Positions 9,935 through 21,800 of a DNA stretch of 28,530 nt are shown here, in pieces. The notes under the pieces are model-generated. The model saw nothing but the letters and a program-made list of their open reading frames with translations, was not told where the DNA came from and did no database searches. Both the position numbers and the translations under genes were made by a program. Location: positions 31,224 to 59,753 of the forward strand of contig KV921143.1 of assembly GCA_002081555.1 (NCBI GenBank), in the 5' to 3' direction. Position 1 is the first letter of the stretch. Every line of letters begins with the position of its first letter. The DNA is from Protostelium mycophagum (taxonomy: Eukaryota > Evosea > Variosea > Protosteliida > Protosteliaceae).

Positions 9935-10360
9935 TATCATGAAACAGTTCGAACTATTGTTCTTTTTTCGTGCACTCTTGAGATACATGGTCATTGTAAT
10001 GAATTTTCGGTGAAATTTCAGTGAAATTCCGATGAAATTTCAATGACAGCATGTGGAAATGATTACAATAAAATTTCACGTTTTAATGCAGCATAGAACG
10101 GCTCAACTTTCTGTATCACAGGTGACCATCCATCCCTCTTTCATGTTCCGGTGATGAAGATCTGGGTCAAAATTTTCTGTTCGCAGATGCGAAAAGTCGC
10201 GGTTTTTGCGGGATTGCGGCTGGATGACCATTCTTCAATCCTCTCTTTCGCCCTCCATCAGCAGCCGGAATTTCTTATGATATGAGGAGAAAGGATGGTA
10301 TGTATACATACCTTCATTATGACTTTAAGATGACACATTTCAGACTGTAAATGGCGACCA
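9935..10360. promoter_or_regulatory. Intergenic spacer between genes B and C, with GAAATTTC repeats
   Basis: There is no coding frame of note. The stretch 10009-10045 holds a short array of near-identical GTGAAATTTCAGTGAAATTC-type units, including the palindrome TGAAATTTCA, and one more AAAATTTCAC lies near 10070. Similar GAAATTTC/CATCGAAATTT motifs recur beyond gene F. This region must contain the 3' end of B and the promoter of C; no clear TATA box is seen. Confidence 0.4.
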
Positions 10361-12190
10361 ATGGTGTTGATCTTTTTCAGCATGATCATAACAGTCTGTT
10401 ATTCCACGACAAGTAGCGGACCGATCGATTTCTCGAAATGGATTACGATTAATGCCCCTTGGAGTGGTCTTCTCTATCAACCTCTTCAAATTCTGCAATT
10501 CAGCATCCGCACACCTCAACCTGGAGAATGGTTGCCGCCACTTTCTCCAAATTCGAAGTGGATTCAATTTCCTGAGAGCGGCTTCGTGGAGGTCACATGG
10601 TCTCTCGCAGACGACATGAATCTTCTCAATCCCAACAAAGATTTCGCTTTACTGAGTGGCGATCTCTTGGGATCACTCAAGCTCCTTCTCACCTTCTATC
10701 CTGCTTTGACTGATTTGACCATCACAATCCAGCCCAATGTAGGATATTATTTTTTATTTCTGTACCAACATGTCCAGGTGACCTTCTTTCTCCCCCCTGA
10801 ATACAACATCCCCCCCGTACCTTTTACCTTGCCGGGAGTTTCACTCAGTCTTGCTGGGCTGGCCGATCTCAGCGGTATCGGCCTTCTCGTAGGCGAATCT
10901 CTCTCTCTCATCGCCGACACCACCAGTCCTCTTCCTGGACAGACAGTCAACATACAAGTCGTACCCGTACCCACGGTCTCTACCGATGCCGCCAATGCAT
11001 TGTTGTCCTCTTTATCTGCGGTGCCTGTGCTGGGAAGCCTCACGAGCGCAATTAAAGTTCCACCCGTGGATCTCCCCCTGCCTTTAAACAAAATCGTCGG
11101 TTCTGTGCTTGGAGCTGTGAATATAAATGGACTTCCACTTCCTTTCAAGATCAACAAGATCACATGGAGAGACCAGGATGGAAACACATTACAAGACCAG
11201 AATGTGCAGCCACCGAATAAGACTCTGCCAAATATAGCGTGGTTACCATTGCCAGATTTAGATGCAGTGAGATCACCCCAGAATCCAGCCTTGAGAGTGG
11301 TCAAGATTTACGCCGATTTAGACATTCAGTTGCCGGTCGTCGGAACAGAAACAAGCACTACAGTCGGGCCTTTAAATATCATTTATCCGGTTCTAAACGT
11401 ACCACAAGTGGGTGCCATCTTCAAAGATCCCGACTGGAACATCACCTCTTCTCAAAACGCCATCATCATCAGCGATGCAGCCACTTCACAGGGATTGAAC
11501 ACCGCCAAAGACGTAGTGACCATGTTGGGCGACATCAGAGCACAAGTGGAATCGATCACGACCAATTACACTTTCAGCATCAACCAAACCACAGCTGTGG
11601 GAGGCAACTATTCCCTCTCCGACCAGTGGAATAGTTTATCTATCGGAATTTCAAGAGTCTTGGATGGATTAAGCGGTCTGAATCAATCCCAGATTGTATA
11701 TATGCCCACACACAACGACTCCTTGACCTACAAGCTCCCGCCGAAATGGAAAGACTACAACGCACCCAGCCGCATCGCATGGATCGGGGCACCTTACTAC
11801 GCTGGGGTGAGCGTCCACGATAATTCCGTAAGAAACTGACGACAACAGAGCAGAAGATTGTTCATGCAATCGGGAAATACCAGCTCGAATTACTTTATCA
11901 ATTTTGGAGAGTCGCACGCGTACGGTGGTTTTATTCAAGCTTACAGAAGCGAAACGATGGTGCTGCCCACAGCTGCAGCTGTCAATGACCAAACCTTCGG
12001 CCACTTCGACAAGAGCTTATTGTCTTATACTTTTATGGACTGCATGTGCTCCAACGAGACCCTGCCCACCAATATGGGCACTACATCCACCAAACCAAAT
12101 AGTATTCTGCCCACTGTACTTCCCATCGTGCCCATTCCTCTTCCCCCCATCCCCTTGAATCTTCCTCAGATCCCTCTGCAACCAAAATAA
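10361..12190 (+). CDS. Gene C: secreted family protein (582 aa)
   Basis: Exons are 10361-10738, 10778-11806 and 11849-12190. The first intron (39 nt, GTAGGA to TGTCCAG) is a multiple of three with no stop, so the frame also reads through it. It is called an intron because removing it gives IQPNVTFFLPPEYN, which matches the QP-x-(V/I)...LP pattern of the tandem repeats in gene E and of gene F. A signal peptide (MVLIFFSMIITVCYS) starts the protein. Residues ~16-160 form one repeat unit of the E type (W-x-L core). Residues ~160-300 are a Leu/Val/Pro-rich linker. Residues ~330-500 are the family core (FKDPDWNIT, GISRVLDGL, YMPTHND, IAWIG). The C-terminus is proline-rich (PIPLPPIPLNLP). It is closest in layout to gene F. 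It is probably secreted and N-glycosylated; the function is unknown. Confidence 0.87.
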
Positions 12191-12191
12191 A
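12186..12191 (+). terminator. AATAAA overlapping the stop codon of gene C
   Basis: The TAA stop (12188-12190) lies inside the AATAAA hexamer, so the last lysine codon, the stop and the poly(A) signal share bases. Confidence 0.65.
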
Positions 12192-12536
12192 ATGGAATCT
12201 TCGAAATTAACAGAACATTTGTGATCATCGCGAGTGATGAAATACACATTGAGACGACTGTCAGAGAACGAAGCAAAGACCGACTGGAATACAATACAAT
12301 TGATTCGAAATTCCATCATAAATATGAAAGGCACAGCGGCAATTATTAGCTTCGAAAGTCACTGTGGTGCATCGAGGACAAAAGCCACAGATGTTACAAA
12401 TCGGAATTCGTAACCAATTATGTATTTAAGATGGAATTTATTATGGGTATTAAGGTGCGAATACAAACAGAATCTCAGCATTTTAAGAGGACCATGTTTA
12501 TCACGAAAGATACACGGCAAGTAAGATTGTGAGAGG
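12192..12536. other. Intergenic spacer after gene C
   Basis: No supported gene is present on the plus strand. A 95-codon minus-strand frame (12359-12646) is open, but its codon pattern, lack of signal peptide and lack of splice context do not make it convincing. Confidence 0.4.
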
Positions 12537-12852
12537 ATGGTTGAAGGCCTCAATACTAATTTAGCCGGATCAGAAAACTGCTCGTTGTTTTCGGGGTTTA
12601 TTCTCATCAAGAAATGCCCCAACCCCAGAAGGAACATCGATACCAACCAAAAGCGTGGTGCACACTTTGTGGAGGAACAAACTGCATATCATCAAGTTAA
12701 TCTCGATATCAGCAAGGGAAGTCTCCCTCGCAATTTCAACGATATGAAGAGACGAAGAGAGGAAATGCCCCACGTGCAGGCAAAATACTAAAAGACATGA
12801 AGTTTTTCAGGCCTTATTGAAGCGTATCGTAGGCGGATCCAATGATAAATAG
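12537..12852 (+). CDS. Doubtful small gene, about 92 aa, one intron
   Basis: An ATG opens an 84-codon frame. Near its end TACTAA and TTTTTCAG form a textbook branch point and acceptor (acceptor at 12810), so an intron 12774-12810 with donor GTGCAG would join the frame to 12811-12852 (...ALLKRIVGGSNDK and TAG). The product is polar, Lys/Arg-rich toward its end, with no signal peptide or recognisable domain. Overlapping minus-strand frames are also open, so the strand is not certain. The donor is unusual and the stop lies only 14 bp before the next ATG. Confidence 0.25.
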
Positions 12853-12866
12853 ATCTTTCGATAATC

Positions 12867-13078
12867 ATGAAGAAGGTGAGATTGAACTTCATATCATATG
12901 ATGTTTTGTTGATTAATGCAGTACAGCATCAAATGTGCACTTTGCAAGCAATTTCGGAGTCTCAATGATAACGTTTTGAGGGGTAAATCATCACTATGAC
13001 AGTGTCAACTGCGATGATTCTATTTTCTAAGCAGATTTAGATAAGAATCGAGAGTTATTGGATTCAAGTTTACATTAG
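12867..13078 (+). CDS. Putative 37-residue microprotein gene with two introns
   Basis: The model has exons 12867-12875, 12922-12982 and 13035-13078. The introns are 46 nt (GTGAGA to AATGCAG) and 52 nt (GTAAAT to TAAGCAG), with all phases consistent. The product starts MKKYSIKCALCKQFRS and ends in a charged helix-like tail. The C-x2-C pair could bind metal only with a partner, and no second pair is present. An AATAAA lies 59 bp past the stop, which supports a real transcript end. There is no similarity to the secreted family around it. It could be the 3' part of a longer, differently spliced gene. Confidence 0.35.
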
Positions 13079-13586
13079 ATGCTTTGTGGGTATCTTACAT
13101 TCAACATACAGTGAGTCATTTTGTAAATAACTGCTGAATAAAAATATACAACAAAATAGAACTTTTATTGACGGATCAGAGAGAGGTGTCTCTTTATGAA
13201 GGCAATCATTCAACTGCAAAATCAAGTGTTGGGTTGACGTTGATCGCAGAATACAACTTATGACTTTGATGACTCATTCGCAGAGAAAAAACTTCTGCGT
13301 ACAATTCGCCTGGTTTTCACGTGAGTATTTTTTGTGCATTTGTAATCCCAACCGATTGGATCACACATCATTGTCTCATGGTGCGAAACAAACACACGAC
13401 CAGAACAAATCGGATCTATAAAATGTTGAAATGACATGTGTAGTGGCAAGCAGGGGAAATAAACTTGATTTTACAAAGATCTGCTTTGCTTTTTGATTTA
13501 ATATGTTGGATGACGCTGTTGTTTTTCCATCTGTCGACATTGTTCTTCCATTCATCCGATTGACCATAAAATCTTCCCACCACACC
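13079..13586. promoter_or_regulatory. Spacer and promoter region of gene D, with possible small exons
   Basis: AATAAA at 13137-13142 serves the small plus-strand gene model to the left, and another at about 13459-13464 follows an exon-like piece. That piece (about 13248-13319) ends in a good donor (CAC/GTGAGT) but has no convincing start. TATAAAAT at 13417-13424 lies ~163 bp before the ATG of gene D and is a candidate TATA box. A minus-strand frame over 13258-13449 is also open, so no gene is called. Confidence 0.35.
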
Positions 13587-15825
13587 ATGAAGCAGTGCAA
13601 ATCACTGTTCCTCGCACTTGTCTGCATTCTATGTGCAAGGGCTGACTTGTGTTCTTTTCCGACACCAACGGGCAACTTCTATGCTCCCGATATGTGAGTA
13701 ATTAATTGTTTTCAAATCGAGACCTAATGTTATGCAGGAGTGTCGTTTGGCAAGTGAACAGCACTAATGGGGAGAATGGAACCTTGACATTTAATCCTTG
13801 TGGGTGAGTCAAATTAAGTCGAGAATCTCACTAATGTGTTAAGTCCTTCATCTTGCTCATTATCTCCACTTTGTTTCACTTCAGGAAACACCACCATCGG
13901 GCTTGGATCCATTTCCGCCTTGAATACCAATACGAGCGCATCCTCTCCCTCTCTTCTGTTGATCACCTTTAATGACCATGTTCTTCTGGGCCAGACCACC
14001 CTCCAGCTATTCTTCAACACATCCGCTTCAACTTCCACTCTGAGCAACTTCAGTTTGAATCAGACGTCCGCTTTCATCTCCATCTCTCTACCAATTCAAC
14101 CCTGCTACATCACTTTCAACGACAGCACGATCCGCAACTTCACAACCGATTTCAACGTCGATTGTACCTCCATTGCTGCACAGTATGGCGCGACCGTTTA
14201 TAATGGCGTCCCCTCCTTTTTTTCCAACAATCTCGGCCTTCTTCTTCCCTTCGTCGGTAGCTTTCCTACAACTGCACAGGCCGTCATCAACTTTGCACGA
14301 GCCGTAAGAAGGGCGAATGCAACCGAATCGATGGTGAACCTCTACATTGGAAATTCAACCATCAACTCACCCGCTAACCAAACAAATTCCCCCGGAACAG
14401 CCCTCGTCTTCAACGTCACAGGACCGGACCCGAGCATCTTCTTCAGCAACATCGTCAACAATTTCTACACTTTCAACATCGACGCCATCGCCCAGATCAA
14501 TTACACCTGGACCTTGACCACCAACGGAAATCCCGTCAACAGCAGTTTATATTACGTAAAGACGAACGCGAATAGTGTGACCGTCTACACCATGGCCTCT
14601 TCGTACGACGAAACATTCGATGTCGCGTGCTACAGAACCGTCAGCTGGATAGCAATTGATGGAAACGTTGTTCAATACACTCAGTTCGTGAAGGGTTACA
14701 CCATGTACACTCCCAGTTATGATGCCAGCCAAGACCTCTACAACACCCTCTCAGTCAACACAGAAGCGTTGGAGGCCAATTCAGTTGAATTTACGGTGAG
14801 CTCCAACGGAACCAAGCTGTACATCTCCTCGATGACTTTACCCTTCAATGTGACATCGGTCACCTGGACTCTGCAGGGAGTAGGAAGAGACGAAGTACTG
14901 GCTGTATACGATACCACCTTTTTACCTGTGATGTACAAGTACATCCCCACACCTCTTATTGTACACCCCGGCTCTGGCAATGTATCTTACGTCACCATCG
15001 TCCCAATAGTTTCTGTACAAGTGAGATACAACAGAGTAGAGCTCAAGACATTCAACATCAGCCTGGACCCTTTCCCTGTCTTCCAACCGTTCATTATCGT
15101 GCCCAGACTTTTAGCCTTGTACAGAGATCCTGAATGGAACGTATCACCACAACAGAGGTAACGTATCATTTCTTCAGAGTTTTATTTCAATTTCCAAGAG
15201 AGAATTACAAGCCTTCACATTTCATTTTTCGAGACGTTTCCCACGGTTCTTGAAGCCTGAATTCATTATTCTACAGGATTTTATTCTCTGCCGATGAGGC
15301 CTCGTCTCAATTATTTGGAACTGCTACGGACCTCATTCAATACTTGTACAAATTACAAGACACTTTGTTACAATCCACCAGAACCGCAGATCTGAGTTCT
15401 AATCCCGACCTGAAGAGTCTCGTGTTGGGTGTTGGAAGAATGTTGGAAGGAGTCGAGAGGGCGATTCTGTTCTCTCCTCAAAATCACACAGACATCGGCT
15501 TTTTCCCTTCTTACAACGACAGCGCCAGCCTCTATCTCCCTCCTGCATGGTTACAGAATAATGAGGGTCCGAACATGGTCGCCTGGGTTGGTGATATCTC
15601 GGTGAGGATTGTTCGTTTACAATGGTAGAACTAAGATATCTGCAGGGTTTTTCTCTTGTCAAAGACACCGTGGGCGCAGCAATCAACTTTCAGAAGAATT
15701 ATGGAGGGATTATAATTACTGCTAATCCCCAAAGTGGGGGAGGACTTGTGGTATCCCCTCCTAATGCTGCAGATTACAACGCCGCCATTCCACTATCTGG
15801 GGTCGACGCAGTCAAATTCTCTTAG
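13587..15825 (+). CDS. Gene D: secreted family protein with MRH-like N-terminus (663 aa)
   Basis: Exons are 13587-13693, 13738-13803, 13844-15157, 15277-15601 and 15646-15825; introns are 44, 40, 119 and 44 nt and all phases fit. A signal peptide (residues ~1-20, MKQCKSLFLALVCILCARA) precedes a ~110-residue Cys-containing domain. Its TFNPCG, SSC and LC blocks followed by a Gly-rich strand resemble the mannose-6-phosphate-receptor-homology fold, where FN-x-C-G is typical; this is a resemblance by eye. Residues ~140-460 match the N-terminal region of gene B (RRANATESMV, PLIVHPG). Residues ~470-620 are the family core (YRDPEWNVS, GVGRMLEGV, FFPSYNDS, MVAWVG). The short C-terminus has no membrane segment. 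The protein is probably secreted and heavily N-glycosylated. The stop lies 24 bp from the stop of the convergent gene E. Confidence 0.87.
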
Positions 15826-15840
15826 AGATAAATTCATTCT

Positions 15841-15846
15841 TTTATT
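15841..15846 (-). terminator. AATAAA poly(A) signal of gene E
   Basis: On the minus strand, AATAAA starts four bases past the TAA stop of gene E. It lies in the 24-bp gap between the stops of the convergent genes D and E, so their 3' ends almost certainly overlap. Confidence 0.7.
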
Positions 15847-15849
15847 CAA

Positions 15850-18800
15850 TTATCCCCTGTGGATGAAGCACAAGTTACCGTTAAAGGGGCAGACCTCTGT
15901 GTTGGTGTGTGTTCTGTATCGTGGAGGTTGAGGAGGCTGTCCGTAAGATGAACGGAAAGACGTGCCAGATGTCCCTGCATTTGCCCCCCAACTGAATGTC
16001 ACAGGGGTGGTGTCCGCTTGTACATCTATAATGGCGATGTTGTACACCTCGGCGTTCAAAGATAATGGGCTAATGGATGTCCCGACCATTCTTCCATTAT
16101 TCGTTCCCTTGTCCATTGCATACACCCATGTTGCAGCATAGAGGGTAGTTCCTTGTGACGCGAAGGATGCTGTATTAGGCAGATCCTGGTTATCATAACT
16201 TCCGTATTCGGATTCGTATTCAGTGTACAGGTTCACTCCTAATACATTTCTGCGGTGACTTTCGTGTCCGAGAGTGTTGGTCCAAGATTCTGTCTCGATG
16301 GGAAATGTGAACCGAGTCATTAACGGGATGGAAAGATTCACAGAAATGCTTGCGACGATGAGCACGTTGGTCGATACCGATAGAAGTCTGGATGTGGGCA
16401 GGTTCAGTGACAACTCATTTGATGCTGTGTACGGGATAAACTGTATCGTAGATCGATCCACGGCCATCTCGATTCCTCTCGCAAACTTATCCAGGACGTC
16501 CAAAGACAGGATGATCTCTTGAGGTACAAAGGCCGTCAAATTGAATTTGTCCGCCAAAGCCAAGAATCTCCCCACGGTATCGTGTAATAAAGACACACCG
16601 AAGATGACGTCATCCAGAGTGTTGTAGACGATCTGTGAGGGGATTGGCATCGTCAATTGGGATGGCAACTGGCTCATAATCAGGGAGCTTCCGGCGGTGA
16701 ATACACCTGTGATGCTGGGTAGATTGAATGGTGCTATGGTAATTGTGGGCAATTGTATAGATACGGTGATCTCAATGGGTGGTATCTTGCTGTTGATGAT
16801 GAGATCGATCGTATAAGTCACGTTGAGAGTGTAGGCGGTGTAATACAGGGTGTTTGGTATGGGAAGAAAGCTGAATATATTGCCAGTGCTCTGACTTGGG
16901 ATCTGGTTGACGACTTGATAAGTGAGCCGGTTCAGATCTAAAGACCTGGCGAGCACCCATTGGACCTTTTTCGTCAGGAGAGTAAGAGGGATCACTCCCA
17001 CTGGTATGATACCAGCAACTCCAGAAGCCGTCATTTCAATATTACTCAGCAGATCTTCAGTGCTGGGAATTATGGATAATGTATTTTGTAATCCCTCTGT
17101 GCCCCGTCAATAAAGGTATGATTTTGATGTTGATTAAATACCTATTTCCACGTAAATGGGTATAGAGAATAAACTCTTCAATATATAATTAATCGTATTG
17201 GCTCCTTCTGCAACTACAGTCTGTCAGTACGGATAATTGAAGTCATGATCTGTATCCTTTTTAAATCTCGACGAATCTTGAGTGCGGTAATCTTGTACTC
17301 ACCAGCTGCACTCGCCTGCTGGGCAGTGGGGTTATTCTTTTGTGCACCGGGTATTATGGGTATGAATTTTCTGATCAGATTTGCGATCTGATCTACGATG
17401 TATTCCACAGGAGATCCCAGATCTGCCGCTGCGATGATCTTCAGATTTGGAATTTGGTTCACCAATTGTTTCGGAGCGGACAACTTGGTGATTGGGTTAT
17501 TTGTGATCTTTTGTACAACCTAAATATATAAGTATATTTATTTATTTATATATATATTAGATTTCAGAGTCTCTACAAAGAATAAAAAATCTCCCACCTC
17601 AGTTGCAAAATCAGGGGTAGTATCTAGAGAAACCACTTGCAAAGAGTTTGCAATCATGTTTTGTATCACTTGCTGCAGTCCAAAAGGTAAGACCACCAGA
17701 TTCATGATTGGCTTTGTGATCCACTGGTTATTCACTCCAAACCGTGCGGGAAGGTTGAACGTTATATTGGCCAGCACTGAGACACTCAAGTTGGTCGATC
17801 TCGGCGGGAAGGTGAAGATAACGGAGGGTAGATTGAGGCCGCCGTCTGCCACGAAATAGTCCACGTCTTTTGTTAAAGTCGAGTTGTCGGTCCGGTCCAA
17901 AAGAATCCAATTGACTTGCAGTCTGGATATGGATGGAAGAGTTGATGAAGGGATGCCAGGATTGAGAGGAGGGAGTGGATTTCCGGAGGGTAGGGGGATG
18001 GCGGCAAGGGGGAGAGTCTGCCCTGAACTGATATTGCTGAGGTCAAAAGGTGCGGTGATGACGACCAATTTGTTGATCAATTCGTTCATGACGCTGGAGG
18101 GGTCCGTGTATTGTAGGTATAGAGGAATGCGGGTGACGTTCTGGAATTCGTCCGGCAGGCCGAAAGAGGCGGGCAAATTCAATCGAACTTGAGGTATTAC
18201 TTCGATGAGTCTGCTGGCGTTTTGACTGTTTAATATTGGAAAGGAGAGTGACACGATCTCGCTGGTAGAACTACCAGACAACACCTACATGAAAAATAAA
18301 TCTCTGACCCATAATGATTGGTTAAATCAAATCACCTCATAATCTATGCCCTCCGTCAAAATTCTTCCGGAGCTCACCACGATCCACTGGATTGTACACG
18401 TTCCAGGAAATATATTCACGGGTAGAGAGGGATCTGATTGCGGCATGGCATCACCAGGTGAAGGAAGAGTGGCGATGAGAGGTATGACCTGTCCCGGAAA
18501 TATTGAACTGAATCCGAGAGGCGTCACATTGGTTATCTTTGTGATCAAATCCTGCAGGAACTGGGAAGGAGAGTATTTTCCAAGTGTGAAGGGTGTGATG
18601 CTGAGTGGAATGGATGTCGGGGGGATGTTCAAGATGCTGGGAAGGACGATTCTGACGTAAGGTGTCACGGTGATGTTTCTGTCATTATCGGATGGGGGGA
18701 AGGAGATCTCGAACAGGGGAAGGTTCAATGCTCCACGGGTCACGAAATAATCTGATCCAGGGACCAAGACCGCCTGGTTTTCACTCACGATCCAGTCCAC

Positions 18801-21800
18801 CTTAATCGCGGAGGCGTCGGGTGGGTTGATGATTCCGAGTGGTGAGTTTGGTAAAGGGGCTGAATTACCGGGAAGAGCGAGCTCGAAAGGAAGAAATTGG
18901 CCAGGCAAGACATTTCCCAAGTCAGGGAGTCGAATCCCACACCATGAAGTCACCAGTTGTGTGAGGAGCTCTTCATTGCTTCCCTTTAATATGAATGACA
19001 GCGGGTCACCAATATTGAAGGTGGTGGGGGGGATCTTGGTCCAAGGTGGGAGGAACAGCCTGGCTGTCAATTGTGCGGTGACGTTCTGATCTGATGGAGG
19101 AGGATTGAATAATAGCTCGAGATTGGGTAGGGTCAAAGAGCCGTCTGTCACTCTGTAATCTGTGGTGGGGGACATGGCCGTTCCGTTGCTGTTGGTGATC
19201 TTCCACAAGAATTTCAAGATTGTAGACGGTGAGATGGAGAGCGAGGGAAGGGTGGGTAATATCGAGGGGGGTAGAGAAGTCCCGGGATTCGGTCCGACTC
19301 CTGACAGAGACAGAGGCGTCCCTGGCAGTATCTCCGTGCCTGCTGGGAAAGGCTGAGACACCCCGAATTGCTTTTCAGATAAATCCGAAAGGATGTCCCC
19401 AAAGTTGGATGCTGGCACGGTGAAGACAGTGGGTTGGCCCAGGTTGACGAATTGCACCGGAAGGTTCATCGACTTTGGAAGTACGAATTTAACAAGGGCC
19501 TGAACCTGCACGACTCTGTCCTCAGAGGAGGGTGGAAATGTGAGGATTAGAGAGGGTAGATTCAAAGCTCCATCCACGACCTGAGCTCGAGTCAGATCTT
19601 TCAGTTGAATCATTTTATTATGCACCTGAAAATCGGGGCCAGAGCCCAGTTTCGTACCGTTTTGGTTCGTGACGACCCACTGCACTAGAACAGCTGAATT
19701 GAGTGGAAGGTTCAGCGATGGTATTCCAGGAATGGAGGAGGCAGGCAACAAGCCACCTTTCTGAGGTAAAATGGCCAGAAAAGATGCCGGTGCACCAGCC
19801 ATGATGACGTCATCCAACGGTGCCACAACAGAGCACAGTTCGGCGGCCATATCCGTCAAAATCTGGGTGAAATTGACGCCAGACATGGAGAACACGATGG
19901 GTGGGACGATCGGGGTGAAGGTGTTTGAGATTGTAGCTGGCTCAGGAAAGTTGAACGAGGCGAATGGCTGTACACTGATGTTTTGCGTGTAGTTCTTTGG
20001 GGCAAAAGAGATCAGCAGGTTGGTGGCACTGAGCGCACCGTCCAGAATGAAGTAATCTCTTCCAGAAACAAGCGGGACGGGTGCGGAGATGTTGTTGATG
20101 TCCAGGATCTTCCATGAAAGCTTGACCAGATTGACTGGGAGATTCTTGAATGGTAAAACATATTGGGTGAGGGGTAGAACGTCTCCTGGGTTCGGTACGA
20201 GGGCGAGAAACGATAGGGGGACACCGGGAATTGGAGGAATGAGGTCGAAGTCCTGGTGGCTAGCCGTGCACCATTGCGATACCAGATTACTCCTGAGAAG
20301 TTCTGAGGCGCCTGAGACCAGAGCTGATTTGGTCAAAAAATTCTTTCAAAAGATGAAAACTCACCATTAATGCTGTTGTTGAGCTTAGTGGATGATAATA
20401 ACACGGGTTCTGGATCTATCCCGTAAGCCGTGGGAACGATGAAGGAGAGATACGATTTTACGGTCACGTTCTTATTGCGGGCCGTGGGCGTCAGAATGAA
20501 AGACAGATTGTGTTGGTTGAGCCCTCCGCTTACGACTTGATAGTCCGTACCCTCTTGTAAATCGCCGTCATCGCCTGAGACCGTCCAGGAGAGTTTGCTG
20601 AAGGAAGTTGTGGGGAAAGTGGGAAGCGGGAGATAAGGCAGTGATATCGGCAGCACCGCGGACGGTTCCGGTAAGAGGGCCGTAAAAGTATACGGCGATT
20701 GTCCCAAGAGATCCTCGAAAACCTCCAGATCTGGAGGAATGACCTGCGCGAGTTGGCTGATCATGTCGTTTTTGAGGTCTGTGTGGGAGACGTTTCCCAG
20801 CCTGATGACAGTGCTTCCCAAAGTCCTCGTGTTTGTGTCTACATTGAAAGGGTTTGGGAGGATCCAGACCACTTCTGCGGAGACGACGATCTCTTGGTCG
20901 TTCGGCAGAAAAGTCAGTTGGATTTCGGAGGAATGCTGATCGCCGGACACGTAGTAATAGTCGGAGCCAAGTGTCAAATCTGTACCGTTGGATTGTATTC
21001 GCCAAGTGGTGCGGGCGAAATTCGAATCGGTGGGTAGTTTGGGGCGCAGGCTGCTGGCGAGATCTGGTAATAGAGGTGTGGCTGGTGGTGGTAATATCGC
21101 CTGTTGAATTCAGAAACCGATTTCAAGTGAATAAAAGAATATCTCACCGAGAATCTGTAAGGTTGATAAGGGTAATAAACGCCATTGGTCTGAGGGTCCG
21201 TGTAGGTCACCATGTCTAAGAGGTTCGCCCCAAGAGGAGAAGTGAAATTGTTCACCATGAAAAGTACGGGGTCCAATTCGATGGGGCCACCACGTCCCAC
21301 GTTGAAAATCTGGGGGGTGAAGAGCCGTATGATGGGGGTGACCTCGATGACGTGTGTCTCGTCGTCAGGTGGGAAGGACAAGGTCAGCAACGGACTGTCC
21401 AGACTTCCGCCCTCTATCTGAAAATCTCTTCCGCTGAGAAGCAACGTCTTTCCTGTACCCGTGATCTGACCAGTGCTCAGTTTGGATTTTATACGGCATC
21501 CAAAAGATCTCACCTCTTTAATGATCCAATGGACTGCAAAAGCGGCAGCGGAAGGAAGTGCACTTCCCGACAGACCTTTCAAAAATGGTGGAAGTGGAGT
21601 GCCAATCACCGGCGCGACCGCCGTGATTGTGATCGGCTTTCCTGGTGGAAGTGGGTTGTTCAAGTCGTAAGGAGGTAAGATCAGAGAGACCAGACGGTCG
21701 ATGAGGTCGGATTGGACTTGTCTTGAATCTACGGCGGTGATGTTCACGATGGATGTCTGAAGGAGCACGGGCTCTATGTCCACTCCAAAAGGGGAGGGTA

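Noticed and set aside
10747-11304. 185-codon minus-strand ORF opposite gene C
   Set aside because: Gene C has a signal peptide, phased introns and clear paralogues in this window; the antisense frame has none of these.
12359-12646. 95-codon minus-strand ORF as a gene
   Set aside because: No signal peptide, domain, splice support or poly(A) signal, and it overlaps equally open frames on the other strand.
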